Below are positions 16,686 through 24,300 of a stretch of 64,000 bases of DNA, piece after piece. A program made the position numbers and the translations under genes. The first letter of the stretch is position 1. Each line of letters opens with the position of its first letter. The DNA comes from Microthrixaceae bacterium (lineage in GTDB: Bacteria > Actinomycetota > Acidimicrobiia > Acidimicrobiales > Microtrichaceae): contig JACJWI010000002.1 in assembly GCA_020637215.1 (NCBI GenBank), positions 124,001 to 188,000 on the forward strand. The letters run 5' to 3'. The notes below the pieces were generated by a model. It saw only the letters and a program-made list of their open reading frames with translations. It had not been told where the DNA came from and made no database searches.

Positions 16686-18476
16686 TCAGGCCGTCCCAGA
16701 GTCGTGGGTGGTGCCGTTGGTGATCGGCAGGCGACGGTCGCGCCCGAAGGCCTTCTGGGAGATCCGGATGCCCGGCGGCGACTGACGTCGCTTGTACTCG
16801 GCGAGGTCGACCAGGCGGGTGATGCGACGCACCATCGCGTCATCGTGGCCGGCGGCGACCAGGTCCTCCAAGGTCTGGTCGCCGTCGACGTAGGCCTCGA
16901 TCAGCGGGTCGAGCACCTCGTAGGGGGGCAGGCTCTGGTCGTCACGCTGGTCGGGGCGCAGCTCGGCCGACGGCGCCTTGGTCAGGATCGATTCGGGGAT
17001 CAGCGCGGCGCCCTCACGCTCGTTGCGCCACCGGCACAGCTCGTAGACCAGCAGCTTGGGGATGTCCTTGATGACGGCGAGGCCGCCGGCGGAGTCGCCG
17101 TAGAGCGTCGAGTAGCCGACGGCGGTCTCGCTCTTGTTGCCGGTGGTGAGGACGAGCCACCCGAACTTGTTGGACAGGGCCATCAGCAGCACGCCGCGGA
17201 CCCGGCTCTGGAGGTTCTCCTCGGTGAGGTCGGGCGGTCGCTCGCCGAAGCTGGGGGCCAGCAGCTCCAGGAAGGCGGCATGGGCCGCTTCGATCGGGAT
17301 CGTCCGGGCGTCGACACCCAGGTTGGACGCCAGGTGGTGGGCGTCCGCGAGCGAGTGGTCGCTCGAGTACCGCGACGGCATCAGCACGGCGTGGACCCGT
17401 TCGGCGCCGACGGCGTCGGCCGCGATCGCGCTGACCAGCGCCGAGTCGACCCCGCCGGACAGCCCGAGGGTGACGTCGGTGAACCCGTTCTTGGTCACGT
17501 AGTCCCGGGTGCCGAGCACCAGGGCGTCCCAGATCTCCTCGGGCCCGGCCGGCGACGGCTCCACCAGGGCGTCTACCGGGGTGAGGGAGTCGCGCCCGGG
17601 GGCGGGTTCGCTGACCGCGAGGACCGGGCCGACCCCGGAGGGCCCGTCCACCGCGACGTCGGCGCTGACATCGACGGTCACATCGACGTCGACCACGAGC
17701 ACCTGCTCGTCGAAGCGACGGGCCCGGGCCTGGACCTCGCCGCGGTCGACGACGAACGATCCGCCGTCGAAGACCAGCTCGTCCTGGCCCCCGACCAGGT
17801 TGACCGCCACGATCGGCACCGAGCACTCGGCCTGGCGGTCGAGCAGCGTCGACTCGCGCAACTCCTGCTTGCCGGCGTGGAACGGCGACGCGTTGATGTT
17901 GAGCACGACGTGCGCACCCCGGCGGGTCGCGTCGAGCGCCGGTCCGGCCGGTACCCACAGGTCCTCGCAGACGGTCACCGCGGCGAGCACCCCGGCGATC
18001 CGGAACAGCGGCTGACCGGCGCTCCCCGGATCGAAGTAGCGCTTCTCGTCGAACACGCCGTAGTTGGGCAGGGCCTGCTTGCGGTAGCTGCCGAGCACCC
18101 TCCCGTCGTGCAGGACCGCGGCGGCGTTCCAGGGGCCGTCGGTGGAGTCGTGGGGATCTGCTCCCGGGGTGCGGTGACCCTCGACCCAGCCGACGACCGC
18201 CGCGCAGTGCCCGGTGACCTGCGCGGCCAACGAGTCGAGAGCGGCGGCGTTGTCGGCCACGAACCCGGGCCGCAGCAGCAGGTCCTCGGGTGGGTAGCCG
18301 CACGTGGCCAGCTCGGGGAACAGGGCGACGTCGCAACCCGCGGCCTCGGCGATGCGGTAGGCGTCGGCCATGGCGGCCACGTTGGAGCGCAGAGCGCCGA
18401 CGGTCAGGTCCAGCTGGCACAACGCCACCCGCAGCACGACGGCCGGTCCGGGCGCGGTGGAGGGTTCGGGCGTCAC
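16686..18476 (-). CDS. nadE: Glutamine-dependent NAD+ synthetase
   Basis: A 596-aa enzyme converting nicotinic acid adenine dinucleotide to NAD+ with glutamine as ammonia donor. The N-terminal nitrilase-type glutaminase has the triad Glu55 (FPELAT), Lys133 (SYRKQALPN) and Cys170 (VCEDLW). The synthetase domain has the PP-loop SGGVDS at 340-345 and TTGNKSETAVGYSTLYGD later. Length fits two-domain enzymes of the shorter bacterial type. The GTG at 18476 has TACCAT exactly 6 nt upstream (18488 to 18483) and no Shine-Dalgarno, so the mRNA may be leaderless. The following unknown gene is adjacent. Confidence 0.95.
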   Translation of the reverse strand: MTPEPSTAPGPAVVLRVALCQLDLTVGALRSNVAAMADAYRIAEAAGCDVALFPELATCGYPPEDLLLRPGFVADNAAALDSLAAQVTGHCAAVVGWVEGHRTPGADPHDSTDGPWNAAAVLHDGRVLGSYRKQALPNYGVFDEKRYFDPGSAGQPLFRIAGVLAAVTVCEDLWVPAGPALDATRRGAHVVLNINASPFHAGKQELRESTLLDRQAECSVPIVAVNLVGGQDELVFDGGSFVVDRGEVQARARRFDEQVLVVDVDVTVDVSADVAVDGPSGVGPVLAVSEPAPGRDSLTPVDALVEPSPAGPEEIWDALVLGTRDYVTKNGFTDVTLGLSGGVDSALVSAIAADAVGAERVHAVLMPSRYSSDHSLADAHHLASNLGVDARTIPIEAAHAAFLELLAPSFGERPPDLTEENLQSRVRGVLLMALSNKFGWLVLTTGNKSETAVGYSTLYGDSAGGLAVIKDIPKLLVYELCRWRNEREGAALIPESILTKAPSAELRPDQRDDQSLPPYEVLDPLIEAYVDGDQTLEDLVAAGHDDAMVRRITRLVDLAEYKRRQSPPGIRISQKAFGRDRRLPITNGTTHDSGTA

Positions 18477-18557
18477 GAGCGGATGGTACCCAGCGCTGCG
18501 GACGCGCCGAGGGCCCGGCCTGGGCCGGGCCCTCGGTCGCGGATCGGAGCGTCCCGG

Positions 18558-19574
18558 TCAGGCCGACGCGGCGCCGCAGACCGTGTTGGTCATCAGGCGG
18601 GTCACGACGTACGGGTCGATGTTGGCGTTCGGTCGGCGGTCCTCGATGTAGCCCTTCTGGTCGCGGGCGACCTGCCACGGGATGCGGATCGAGGCGCCAC
18701 GGTCACCGACGCCGTAGCGGAACTGGCTGAAGTGCGCCGTCTCGTGCTGGCCGGTCAGACGATCCTCGTAGCCGTGGCCGTAACCGGCCAGGTGCTCCTC
18801 GACCTTGCCCTCGGCGCCGAGCGCCTCGCAGGCCGCGATGATGGCGTCGTAGCCCTCGCGCATCTGACGGGTCGAGAAGTTGGTGTGGCAGCCGGCGCCG
18901 TTCCAGTCGCCCTTGATCGGCTTGGCCGAGATGGACGCGTTCACGCCGAAGTCCTCGGAGATGCGGTAGAGCAGGTAGCGGGCCATCCAGATCTGGTCGG
19001 CCACCTCGACGGTTCCGCACGGGCCGATCTGGAACTCCCACTGGCCGAGCATGACCTCGGCGTTGGTGCCCGAGATGCTGAGCCCCGCCGCCATGCAGGC
19101 GCTGGTGTGGGCCTCGACGATGTCACGACCGGCGATCTCGACCGCGCCGACGCCGCAGTAGTACGGACCCTGCGGGGCGGGGTAGTAGTAGCCCTCCTGG
19201 GGCCAGCCGAGCGGCCGGCCGTCCTTGAAGAACGTGTACTCCTGCTCGAGACCGAACAGCGGCTCGAAATCGGCGAACTTGTCGGCGATCTCGACGCACG
19301 CGGCACGGTTGTTGGTGGAGTGCGGCTCGAGGCTCTCGGGCAGGAGCACCTCGCAGAGCACCAGCACGTCGTTGCCGCCCCGAGTGGGGTCCGGGACGGT
19401 GTACACCGGGTTGAGCATGCAGTCGGAGTTGGACCCCTCGGCCTGGTTGGTGGAGGAGCCGTCGAAGTTCCACAGCCCGGGCTCGTCGCCGTCGGGGACG
19501 ATCTTGGTCTTGGAGCGCATGAGGGGGGTCGGCTCCGTGCCGTCGATCCAGATGTACTCAGCGCGATACGCCAC
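18558..19574 (-). CDS. glnII: Glutamine synthetase, type II
   Basis: A 338-aa glutamine synthetase of the eukaryote-like GSII class (glutamate + NH3 + ATP to glutamine). Its opening AEYIWIDGTEPTPLMRSKT and NFDGSSTNQAEG are diagnostic of GSII, as are the short length and GDWNGAGCHTNFST. The GTG at 19574 is preceded by GAAGGAAG at about 5 nt. GSII coexists with GSI in Streptomyces, Frankia and rhizobia and is usually nitrogen-regulated. It diverges from a type I glnA, and four 11-nt-spaced half-sites lie 83-120 nt upstream of the start. Confidence 0.95.
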   Translation of the reverse strand: MAYRAEYIWIDGTEPTPLMRSKTKIVPDGDEPGLWNFDGSSTNQAEGSNSDCMLNPVYTVPDPTRGGNDVLVLCEVLLPESLEPHSTNNRAACVEIADKFADFEPLFGLEQEYTFFKDGRPLGWPQEGYYYPAPQGPYYCGVGAVEIAGRDIVEAHTSACMAAGLSISGTNAEVMLGQWEFQIGPCGTVEVADQIWMARYLLYRISEDFGVNASISAKPIKGDWNGAGCHTNFSTRQMREGYDAIIAACEALGAEGKVEEHLAGYGHGYEDRLTGQHETAHFSQFRYGVGDRGASIRIPWQVARDQKGYIEDRRPNANIDPYVVTRLMTNTVCGAASA

Positions 19575-19656
19575 GTTCGCTTCCTTCTGTCGTCGGATCC
19601 GGCGCTGGCCGGTCGGGGCCCACCGGGCCCGGTGACCGCCATGTTGCCCCACGCCG

Positions 19657-19694
19657 TTTTCGCTCCCGTTGCCCGATTGTGAACGGCGTGTGAA
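19657..19694. promoter_or_regulatory. 11-nt-periodic operator candidate between glnII and glnA
   Basis: Reading the minus strand from 19694 there are four 5-mers each separated by 6 nt: TTCAC, TTCAC, GCAAC, GAAAA. The first two belong to exact 11-nt units (GTTCACACGCC, GTTCACAATCG). GlnR sites in actinobacteria use half-sites like GTNAC and GAAAC at this spacing, and PhoP boxes are 11-nt GTTCAC direct repeats; both control gln genes in Streptomyces. Which protein binds here is inference. Confidence 0.5.
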
Positions 19695-19837
19695 CTGAGC
19701 CCGGTGTGCCGGGAACCCCGGCCCGTCGGCTGGTACCACAGCTGCGGACGGTCCGTCGGCGATCCCGTGCTCGTCGGCCGACCGGATCCGGATCGGCTTG
19801 GGTGCCCGCCGGCGCCCGGTGACACGATGGAGCGGTC

Positions 19838-21169
19838 ATGGACCACCAACAGGACTACGTGCTGCGCACCGTGGAGGAGCGCCGGGCCCGCCTGGTGCGA
19901 CTCTGGTTCACCGACGTGCTCGGCCAGCTCAAGTCGGTGGCGATCTCGCCGGTCGAGCTCGAGGCCGCGTTCGAGGAGGGCGTGCAGTTCGACGGGTCGG
20001 CGATCGACGGCTTCAGCCGCGTGCAGGAGAGCGACGTCCTGGCCTTCCCCGACCCGAACTCGTTCCAGCTGATGCCGGCACGGGACGGCGAGGAGGTGAC
20101 CGCCCGCATCTTCTGCGACATCACCCGCCTGGACGGCGCGCCGTTCGAGGGCGATCCCCGCCAGGTCCTCAAGCGAAACCTCGCGGCGGCGTCCGAGGCC
20201 GGGTTCCAGTTCATGTGCGCCCCCGAGGTCGAGTTCTTCTACCTGGCCAGCGACGACCCCCGGGACCCCCAGCCGCTCGACTCGGCCAGCTACTTCGACC
20301 TCACCACCTACGACGAGACCTCCGACATCCGCCGGCGGACCATCCAACGCCTGGAGGGCTCGGGGATCCCGGTCGAGTACTCGTTCCACGAGGACGCCCC
20401 CTCCCAACACGAGATCGACCTGCGCTACGCGGATGCGCTGACCATGGCCGACGACGTCATGGCGCTGCGGATGATCGTGCGGGAGGTGGCGATGGCGTCC
20501 GGGGTGCACGCCACCTTCATGCCCAAGCCGTTCGAGGGCGTGCAGGGATCCGGGATGCACACGCACCTGTCGTTGTGGAGCGGCGACGACAACGCCTTCC
20601 ACGACCCCGACGACGCGGTCGGCCTCAGCGCCACGGCCCGGAGCTTCATCGCCGGGCTGCTCGTCCACGCCGGCGAGCTCACCGCGGTGACCAACCAGCT
20701 GGTCAACTCCTACAAGCGGCTGGTCTCCGGGTTCGAGGCGCCGGTGCACATCTCCTGGGCACGCAACAACCGCTCGGCCCTGGTGCGGGTCCCCGTTCCC
20801 AAGAAGGGCAAGGAGGACCAGGGCACCCGGCTGGAGTACCGGGCGCTCGACCCGGCCTGCAACCCGTACCTGGCGTTCTCGGTCCTGCTCGCCGCGGGCC
20901 TGGCCGGCATCCGCCACGGCTACGAGCTGCCCGAGGAGACGACGGTGAACCTCTTCGAGTCCGGCGTCGATGCGCCCGCCGACCTCGGACGGCGCCTCCC
21001 GGCCAACCTGGCGGAGGCTCTCGACGCTATGGAGCGCTCCGAGCTCGTCCGCGAGGCGCTCGGCGAGCACATCTTCGAGTGGTTCCTGCGCAACAAGCGC
21101 GCCGAGTGGGGCGCGTACCGCACCCACGTGTCCAGCTTCGAGCTCAACCGCTACCTGAGGACCTGGTAG
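19838..21169 (+). CDS. glnA: Glutamine synthetase, type I (GlnA2-like)
   Basis: A 443-aa GSI enzyme. The N-terminal half contains WFTDVLGQLKSVAI and VQFDGSAIDGF. The catalytic half has CAPEVEFFYL, the ATP-site PKPFEGVQGSGMHTH and LEYRALDPACNPYLAF. The GSI-beta adenylylation motif NLYDLP is replaced by NLFESG without the usual insert, so it belongs to the non-adenylylated GSI-alpha group, resembling mycobacterial GlnA2. GGAG lies 6 nt before the ATG. It probably shares a transcript with the GlnR-like gene 8 nt downstream and diverges from glnII. Some actinobacterial paralogues glutamylate polyamines instead, so the substrate is not certain. Confidence 0.9.
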   Translation: MDHQQDYVLRTVEERRARLVRLWFTDVLGQLKSVAISPVELEAAFEEGVQFDGSAIDGFSRVQESDVLAFPDPNSFQLMPARDGEEVTARIFCDITRLDGAPFEGDPRQVLKRNLAAASEAGFQFMCAPEVEFFYLASDDPRDPQPLDSASYFDLTTYDETSDIRRRTIQRLEGSGIPVEYSFHEDAPSQHEIDLRYADALTMADDVMALRMIVREVAMASGVHATFMPKPFEGVQGSGMHTHLSLWSGDDNAFHDPDDAVGLSATARSFIAGLLVHAGELTAVTNQLVNSYKRLVSGFEAPVHISWARNNRSALVRVPVPKKGKEDQGTRLEYRALDPACNPYLAFSVLLAAGLAGIRHGYELPEETTVNLFESGVDAPADLGRRLPANLAEALDAMERSELVREALGEHIFEWFLRNKRAEWGAYRTHVSSFELNRYLRTW

Positions 21170-21177
21170 GAGCGCCC

Positions 21178-21849
21178 GTGCAACCGCTGCTCGTCTGGCC
21201 CGACCCCGCCCCGCCGGACGTGGCCCGGGTCCTCGACCTGGCGGGACTGCCGTGGCGCGCCGTCGCCGACGAGGCCGCGGCACGCGACGGGGTGTGGTCC
21301 GGCGCGGTCGTGGCCGCCGACGAGGACCCTGAGCGCGGCTTCGCCATGGCGCGAACGCTGCGACGGGGCGACCTGGCCGTCGCCCCGCTCTTGTTGGTGG
21401 TGCGCGGCACGCAGCTGGCCGACCTCGACGGGCGCCACGACACCTTCGACGACTTCTGCCTGGCCCCGGCCCATCCGACCGAGCTCGAGGCCCGGGTGCG
21501 TCACCTGCTGGCCGCCGAGCCGGGACTGGCGCTCGAGCCGGACGTGGTGCAGTACGAGGCGCTGGTGCTCAACCTGGAGACCTACCAGGCGGCGATCGAC
21601 GGGACGCCGTTGGATCTCACCTACATGGAGTACGAGCTGCTCAAGTTCCTGGCGTCGAACCCGGGCCGGGTGTTCACCCGCGAGATCCTGCTGTCACGGG
21701 TGTGGGGCTACGAGTACTACGGCGGCGCCCGCACCGTCGACGTCCACATCCGACGGTTGCGGGCCAAGTTGGGCGAGGAGCACGCCGGGCTGATCCAGAC
21801 CGTGCGGTCGGTCGGCTACAAGTTCGGCGAGTCGCGCTGGGGGTCCTGA
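21178..21849 (+). CDS. GlnR-like orphan OmpR-family regulator
   Basis: A 223-aa protein with a degenerate N-terminal receiver (residues 1 to about 115) and a C-terminal winged helix. The DNA-binding half, including LDLTYMEYELLKFLASNPG and the later VWGYEYYGGARTVDVHIRR, closely follows the GlnR consensus as I remember it from Streptomyces. The receiver keeps a central Asp-rich turn (VVAADEDP) but lacks the usual acidic pair and Lys loop, as in phosphorylation-independent GlnR. The GTG at 21178 has AGGAG 6 nt upstream. Its position directly behind glnA and near glnII supports nitrogen control; a phosphate-type or MtrA-like regulator is the alternative. No histidine kinase is nearby. Confidence 0.8.
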   Translation: MQPLLVWPDPAPPDVARVLDLAGLPWRAVADEAAARDGVWSGAVVAADEDPERGFAMARTLRRGDLAVAPLLLVVRGTQLADLDGRHDTFDDFCLAPAHPTELEARVRHLLAAEPGLALEPDVVQYEALVLNLETYQAAIDGTPLDLTYMEYELLKFLASNPGRVFTREILLSRVWGYEYYGGARTVDVHIRRLRAKLGEEHAGLIQTVRSVGYKFGESRWGS

Positions 21850-21909
21850 GCGGTTCTCGGCCGCGGCTGCCGGGACCGGCCTGGCGGCGCCGTTCCCGGG
21901 CCTCGCCGG

Positions 21910-22068
21910 TCAGACGTTGAGGTCGATGAGCTCGCTGCCCTCGTTCAGGTACTCGCCCTCTTTGGCCAACGACTGGCCGAGGATCACCGAGATCACGCCT
22001 CCGGTGATGATGAAGGCGATGGGCAGCGCGACCACCAGGACCACGATGATGAGCAGCGGACCGATCAT
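21910..22068 (-). CDS. Small single-pass membrane protein (52 aa)
   Basis: A short open frame encoding an N-terminal hydrophobic segment of about 28 residues (opening MIGPLLIIVVLVVALPIA) followed by a polar tail ending in LIDLNV. It starts 5 nt after the ridA stop on the same strand, so the two are probably co-transcribed. The ATG has no clear Shine-Dalgarno. Hydropathy, codon use and tight spacing support it as a gene. No function can be assigned. Confidence 0.6.
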   Translation of the reverse strand: MIGPLLIIVVLVVALPIAFIITGGVISVILGQSLAKEGEYLNEGSELIDLNV

Positions 22069-22073
22069 GGCGG

Positions 22074-22415
22074 TCAGTCTGCCCCAGTGAAGACCCAGGC
22101 CTCCACCTCCACCCGGGCGCCGAGCGGCAGGCCTGCCACCGCCACGCAGGTGCGCGCCGGACGGGGCTCGGTGAAGTACCCGGTGTAGATCTCGTTCATC
22201 TCGGCGTAGTCGTCCATGTCGGCCAGGAACACGGTGGTCTTGGTGACCTGGTCGGAGCGGGCACCGTTCGCGGCGAGCAGTTCGTCGAGGTTGGCGAGGG
22301 CCTGGCGGAGCTGGCCGGCGAAGTCGTCGGCCAGCCCGTCGGGGCCGAGGCCGATCTGACCCGACAGCACCAGCCAGTCGCCGGCGCGCCGGGCGGGCAC
22401 GTAGGGAGCGGTCAT
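22074..22415 (-). CDS. RidA-family protein
   Basis: A 113-aa YjgF/YER057c/UK114 family protein. RidA members deaminate reactive enamine/imine intermediates of amino-acid metabolism. The family pattern is present: LVLSGQIGL, a central helix (QALANLDELLAANG), KTTVFLADMDDYAEMN, and the C-terminal RPARTCVAVAGLPLGARVEVE containing the Arg used to hold the substrate carboxylate. Length is slightly short. AGGAG lies very close to the ATG (3 nt). It is followed by a 52-aa membrane protein gene. Confidence 0.85.
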   Translation of the reverse strand: MTAPYVPARRAGDWLVLSGQIGLGPDGLADDFAGQLRQALANLDELLAANGARSDQVTKTTVFLADMDDYAEMNEIYTGYFTEPRPARTCVAVAGLPLGARVEVEAWVFTGAD

Positions 22416-22444
22416 GGGCTCCTGTCTACCCGATCGCGCCCCCG

Positions 22445-22554
22445 CCGAACTTGAAGCCCCCGGTCACCCTCACGACCCACCAGCTACAAGTTCGACGCAG
22501 CAACCCGAACTTGCAGCCCCCGGTCGCCCCAGCGACCCCACAGCTACAAATTCG
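22445..22554. repeat. Two 50-nt hairpin units with 60-nt period
   Basis: Positions 22445-22494 and 22505-22554 are near-identical copies exactly 60 nt apart. Each can fold: an outer stem formed by CGAACTTG and CAAGTTCG ends (12 bp with mismatch or wobble), and an inner GGTCGC/GCGACC stem. Differences between the copies mostly preserve pairing. The second copy overlaps the last codons and stop of the oxidoreductase gene, so the element may terminate or stabilise its mRNA. Confidence 0.75.
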
Positions 22555-24199
22555 ATAGGAGGCCGGCGGGCCAGTCGGGCGGGGTGCCCAGGAACCGCCA
22601 CGTCGCCGCGGCCACGGCGGCGAACACCGCGTCGGACACTCGGACCGGGGGTCGGTCCGACGGGACGAGCTCGACGGTGATCGCTGGGGTGTCGGCCGCC
22701 TTGAGGACCCCGAGGGAGCGGACGGTCAGGTCCAGCACCGAACCCTCCGCGTCGACGGCGACGCCCTCGGACGTCACCCAGCCGAACGCCATGTGGGCCG
22801 CTCCGATGCAATAGGAGCGCAGAACGACCGGGTCGAGGATGTCGCCACCAGCGGCGCGGACGCGGATGCCGTCGGCACCGATCGACGCCTCGGCCACCGC
22901 GCCCTCCGAGGTGCGGACCACCACCCGCTCGCCACCGGCCTGGTCGCCGACGCGTCCGGACTCCACCGAGACCACCTCGCTCGGAGCACCGACGCCGGCG
23001 ACGAGGACGACCGCCTCGGCCCACCCCGCTCCGCGCAGCGTCACCGACGTGGGGGGTCCGGCGACGTCGAGCTCGACCACCTCGAGTCCGGGAGCCGCGG
23101 CACGGATCCGCTCCGCGATCCCCTCGGTGCGCACGACGTGGATCACGCCGGTGCCGTCGGAGCGGATTCCTGCGGCCACCGGCGGGCGCTTGGGGGCCGA
23201 ACGACTGCAGTCCTCACGCGACCACTGGGCCAGCACCGCTCGACCGTGCTCGTCGGCCAGTCGGCGCGCCACGGCCGGGAGCGGGCTGTGGCGCTTGGCC
23301 CCGAACGCCCCGCCGTTGGCCGCGGCGGGGGACGGGTCGCCGCCCGGAACGCACCACGACGAGTCGGTCTCGACGTAGGCGGCGTCGACCCACCCGGTGC
23401 GCAACGTGAGGTCCCAGTCCCCGTCGGGCACCTCGAGCGGGGGCACCGGATCGACGGTGGTGCGCCGACCCTGGACCTTGCCGGCCGCCCGACGCGCCTC
23501 GACCAGGGACTCCCCCACCACCCAGTCGTCGGAACCCGGCACCGGCACCGCGATCAGCGCATCGGCGGGCGCGGTGTCGGCCGAGAAGCCGACCGCCCCG
23601 AGGACCACCCGCTCGCCCACCTGCTGGGGGGCACCCAGCTCGAGGGTCGCCCGCCGCGCCGCGGCGTCGAGATCCCGGGGACCGACCTCGACCGGCGTCG
23701 ATCCGGACAGCACGTCCTCGGCCGCCTCGACGATCGTCTGCCATCCGGTGCAGCGGCACAGGTGCGCGGCCAGGGCTCGGTCGACCGCTCCGGGGCGCAC
23801 GTCGCCACCCTTGGCCCGCACGGCGTCGAGGCGGACGATGATGCCGGGAGTGCAGAAACCGCACTGACTGGCCCCGTGCTCCACGAAGGCGTCGACCCAT
23901 CGCGACCGTGCCTCGGGCTCCAGGCCGTCGAGGGTGACGACCGACCGCCCGGCCACCCGCCGCAACGGCGTCACGCACGCCACCCGCGGGGTGCCGTCGA
24001 CCAGCACGGTGCAGCATCCGCACTGGCCCTGGGGGGAGCAGCCGTCCTTGACCGAGTGGACCCCGAGCGGGCCGCGCAGCGCGTCGAGCAGGGAGATCCC
24101 GTCGTCGACGACCTCGACGTCACGGCCGTCGACGGTGAGGCCGACGGCGCGGGTCGGGACCTCGGCGGACGGCTCGTCAGGCGACGGGGACGCGTTCAT
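22544..24199 (-). CDS. Fused 2Fe-2S / truncated molybdopterin oxidase-like protein
   Basis: A 551-aa protein of the xanthine dehydrogenase/CO dehydrogenase family in unusual form. Residues 20-160 are a complete CoxS-type small subunit: plant-type 2Fe-2S cysteines C54, C60, C63, C75, then the helical 2Fe-2S domain with C113, C116, C148, C150. The remaining 390 residues include NGGAFGAKRHSPLPAVARR, resembling the molybdopterin-binding FGGK region of the large subunit, but the half is only about 390 residues instead of nearly 800, and I cannot find the late catalytic Glu region. AGGAG precedes the ATG at 24199. No separate large or FAD subunit gene is near. Activity is uncertain. Confidence 0.75.
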   Translation of the reverse strand: MNASPSPDEPSAEVPTRAVGLTVDGRDVEVVDDGISLLDALRGPLGVHSVKDGCSPQGQCGCCTVLVDGTPRVACVTPLRRVAGRSVVTLDGLEPEARSRWVDAFVEHGASQCGFCTPGIIVRLDAVRAKGGDVRPGAVDRALAAHLCRCTGWQTIVEAAEDVLSGSTPVEVGPRDLDAAARRATLELGAPQQVGERVVLGAVGFSADTAPADALIAVPVPGSDDWVVGESLVEARRAAGKVQGRRTTVDPVPPLEVPDGDWDLTLRTGWVDAAYVETDSSWCVPGGDPSPAAANGGAFGAKRHSPLPAVARRLADEHGRAVLAQWSREDCSRSAPKRPPVAAGIRSDGTGVIHVVRTEGIAERIRAAAPGLEVVELDVAGPPTSVTLRGAGWAEAVVLVAGVGAPSEVVSVESGRVGDQAGGERVVVRTSEGAVAEASIGADGIRVRAAGGDILDPVVLRSYCIGAAHMAFGWVTSEGVAVDAEGSVLDLTVRSLGVLKAADTPAITVELVPSDRPPVRVSDAVFAAVAAATWRFLGTPPDWPAGLLSNL

Positions 24200-24300
24200 G
24201 GTCGGCTCCTGGGGGTTCGGGCCCGGGGGTCGGAGACCTGACGGGAAGACGTTCCCGGTCGATGTCACCCGGACGGATCGAGACGGTACCGTGCGCCGTC

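Noticed and set aside
16404..19682. Very long open frame on the plus strand opposite nadE and glnII
   Set aside because: It is antisense to two unmistakable enzymes, its translation is low-complexity Arg/Gly/Asp-rich, and such frames are expected in GC-rich DNA.
24262..24300. ATG at 24262 as start of the Tat lipoprotein
   Set aside because: It adds 13 residues before the usual Tat n-region, and the TACCGT hexamer fits GTG 24301 better; it is still possible.
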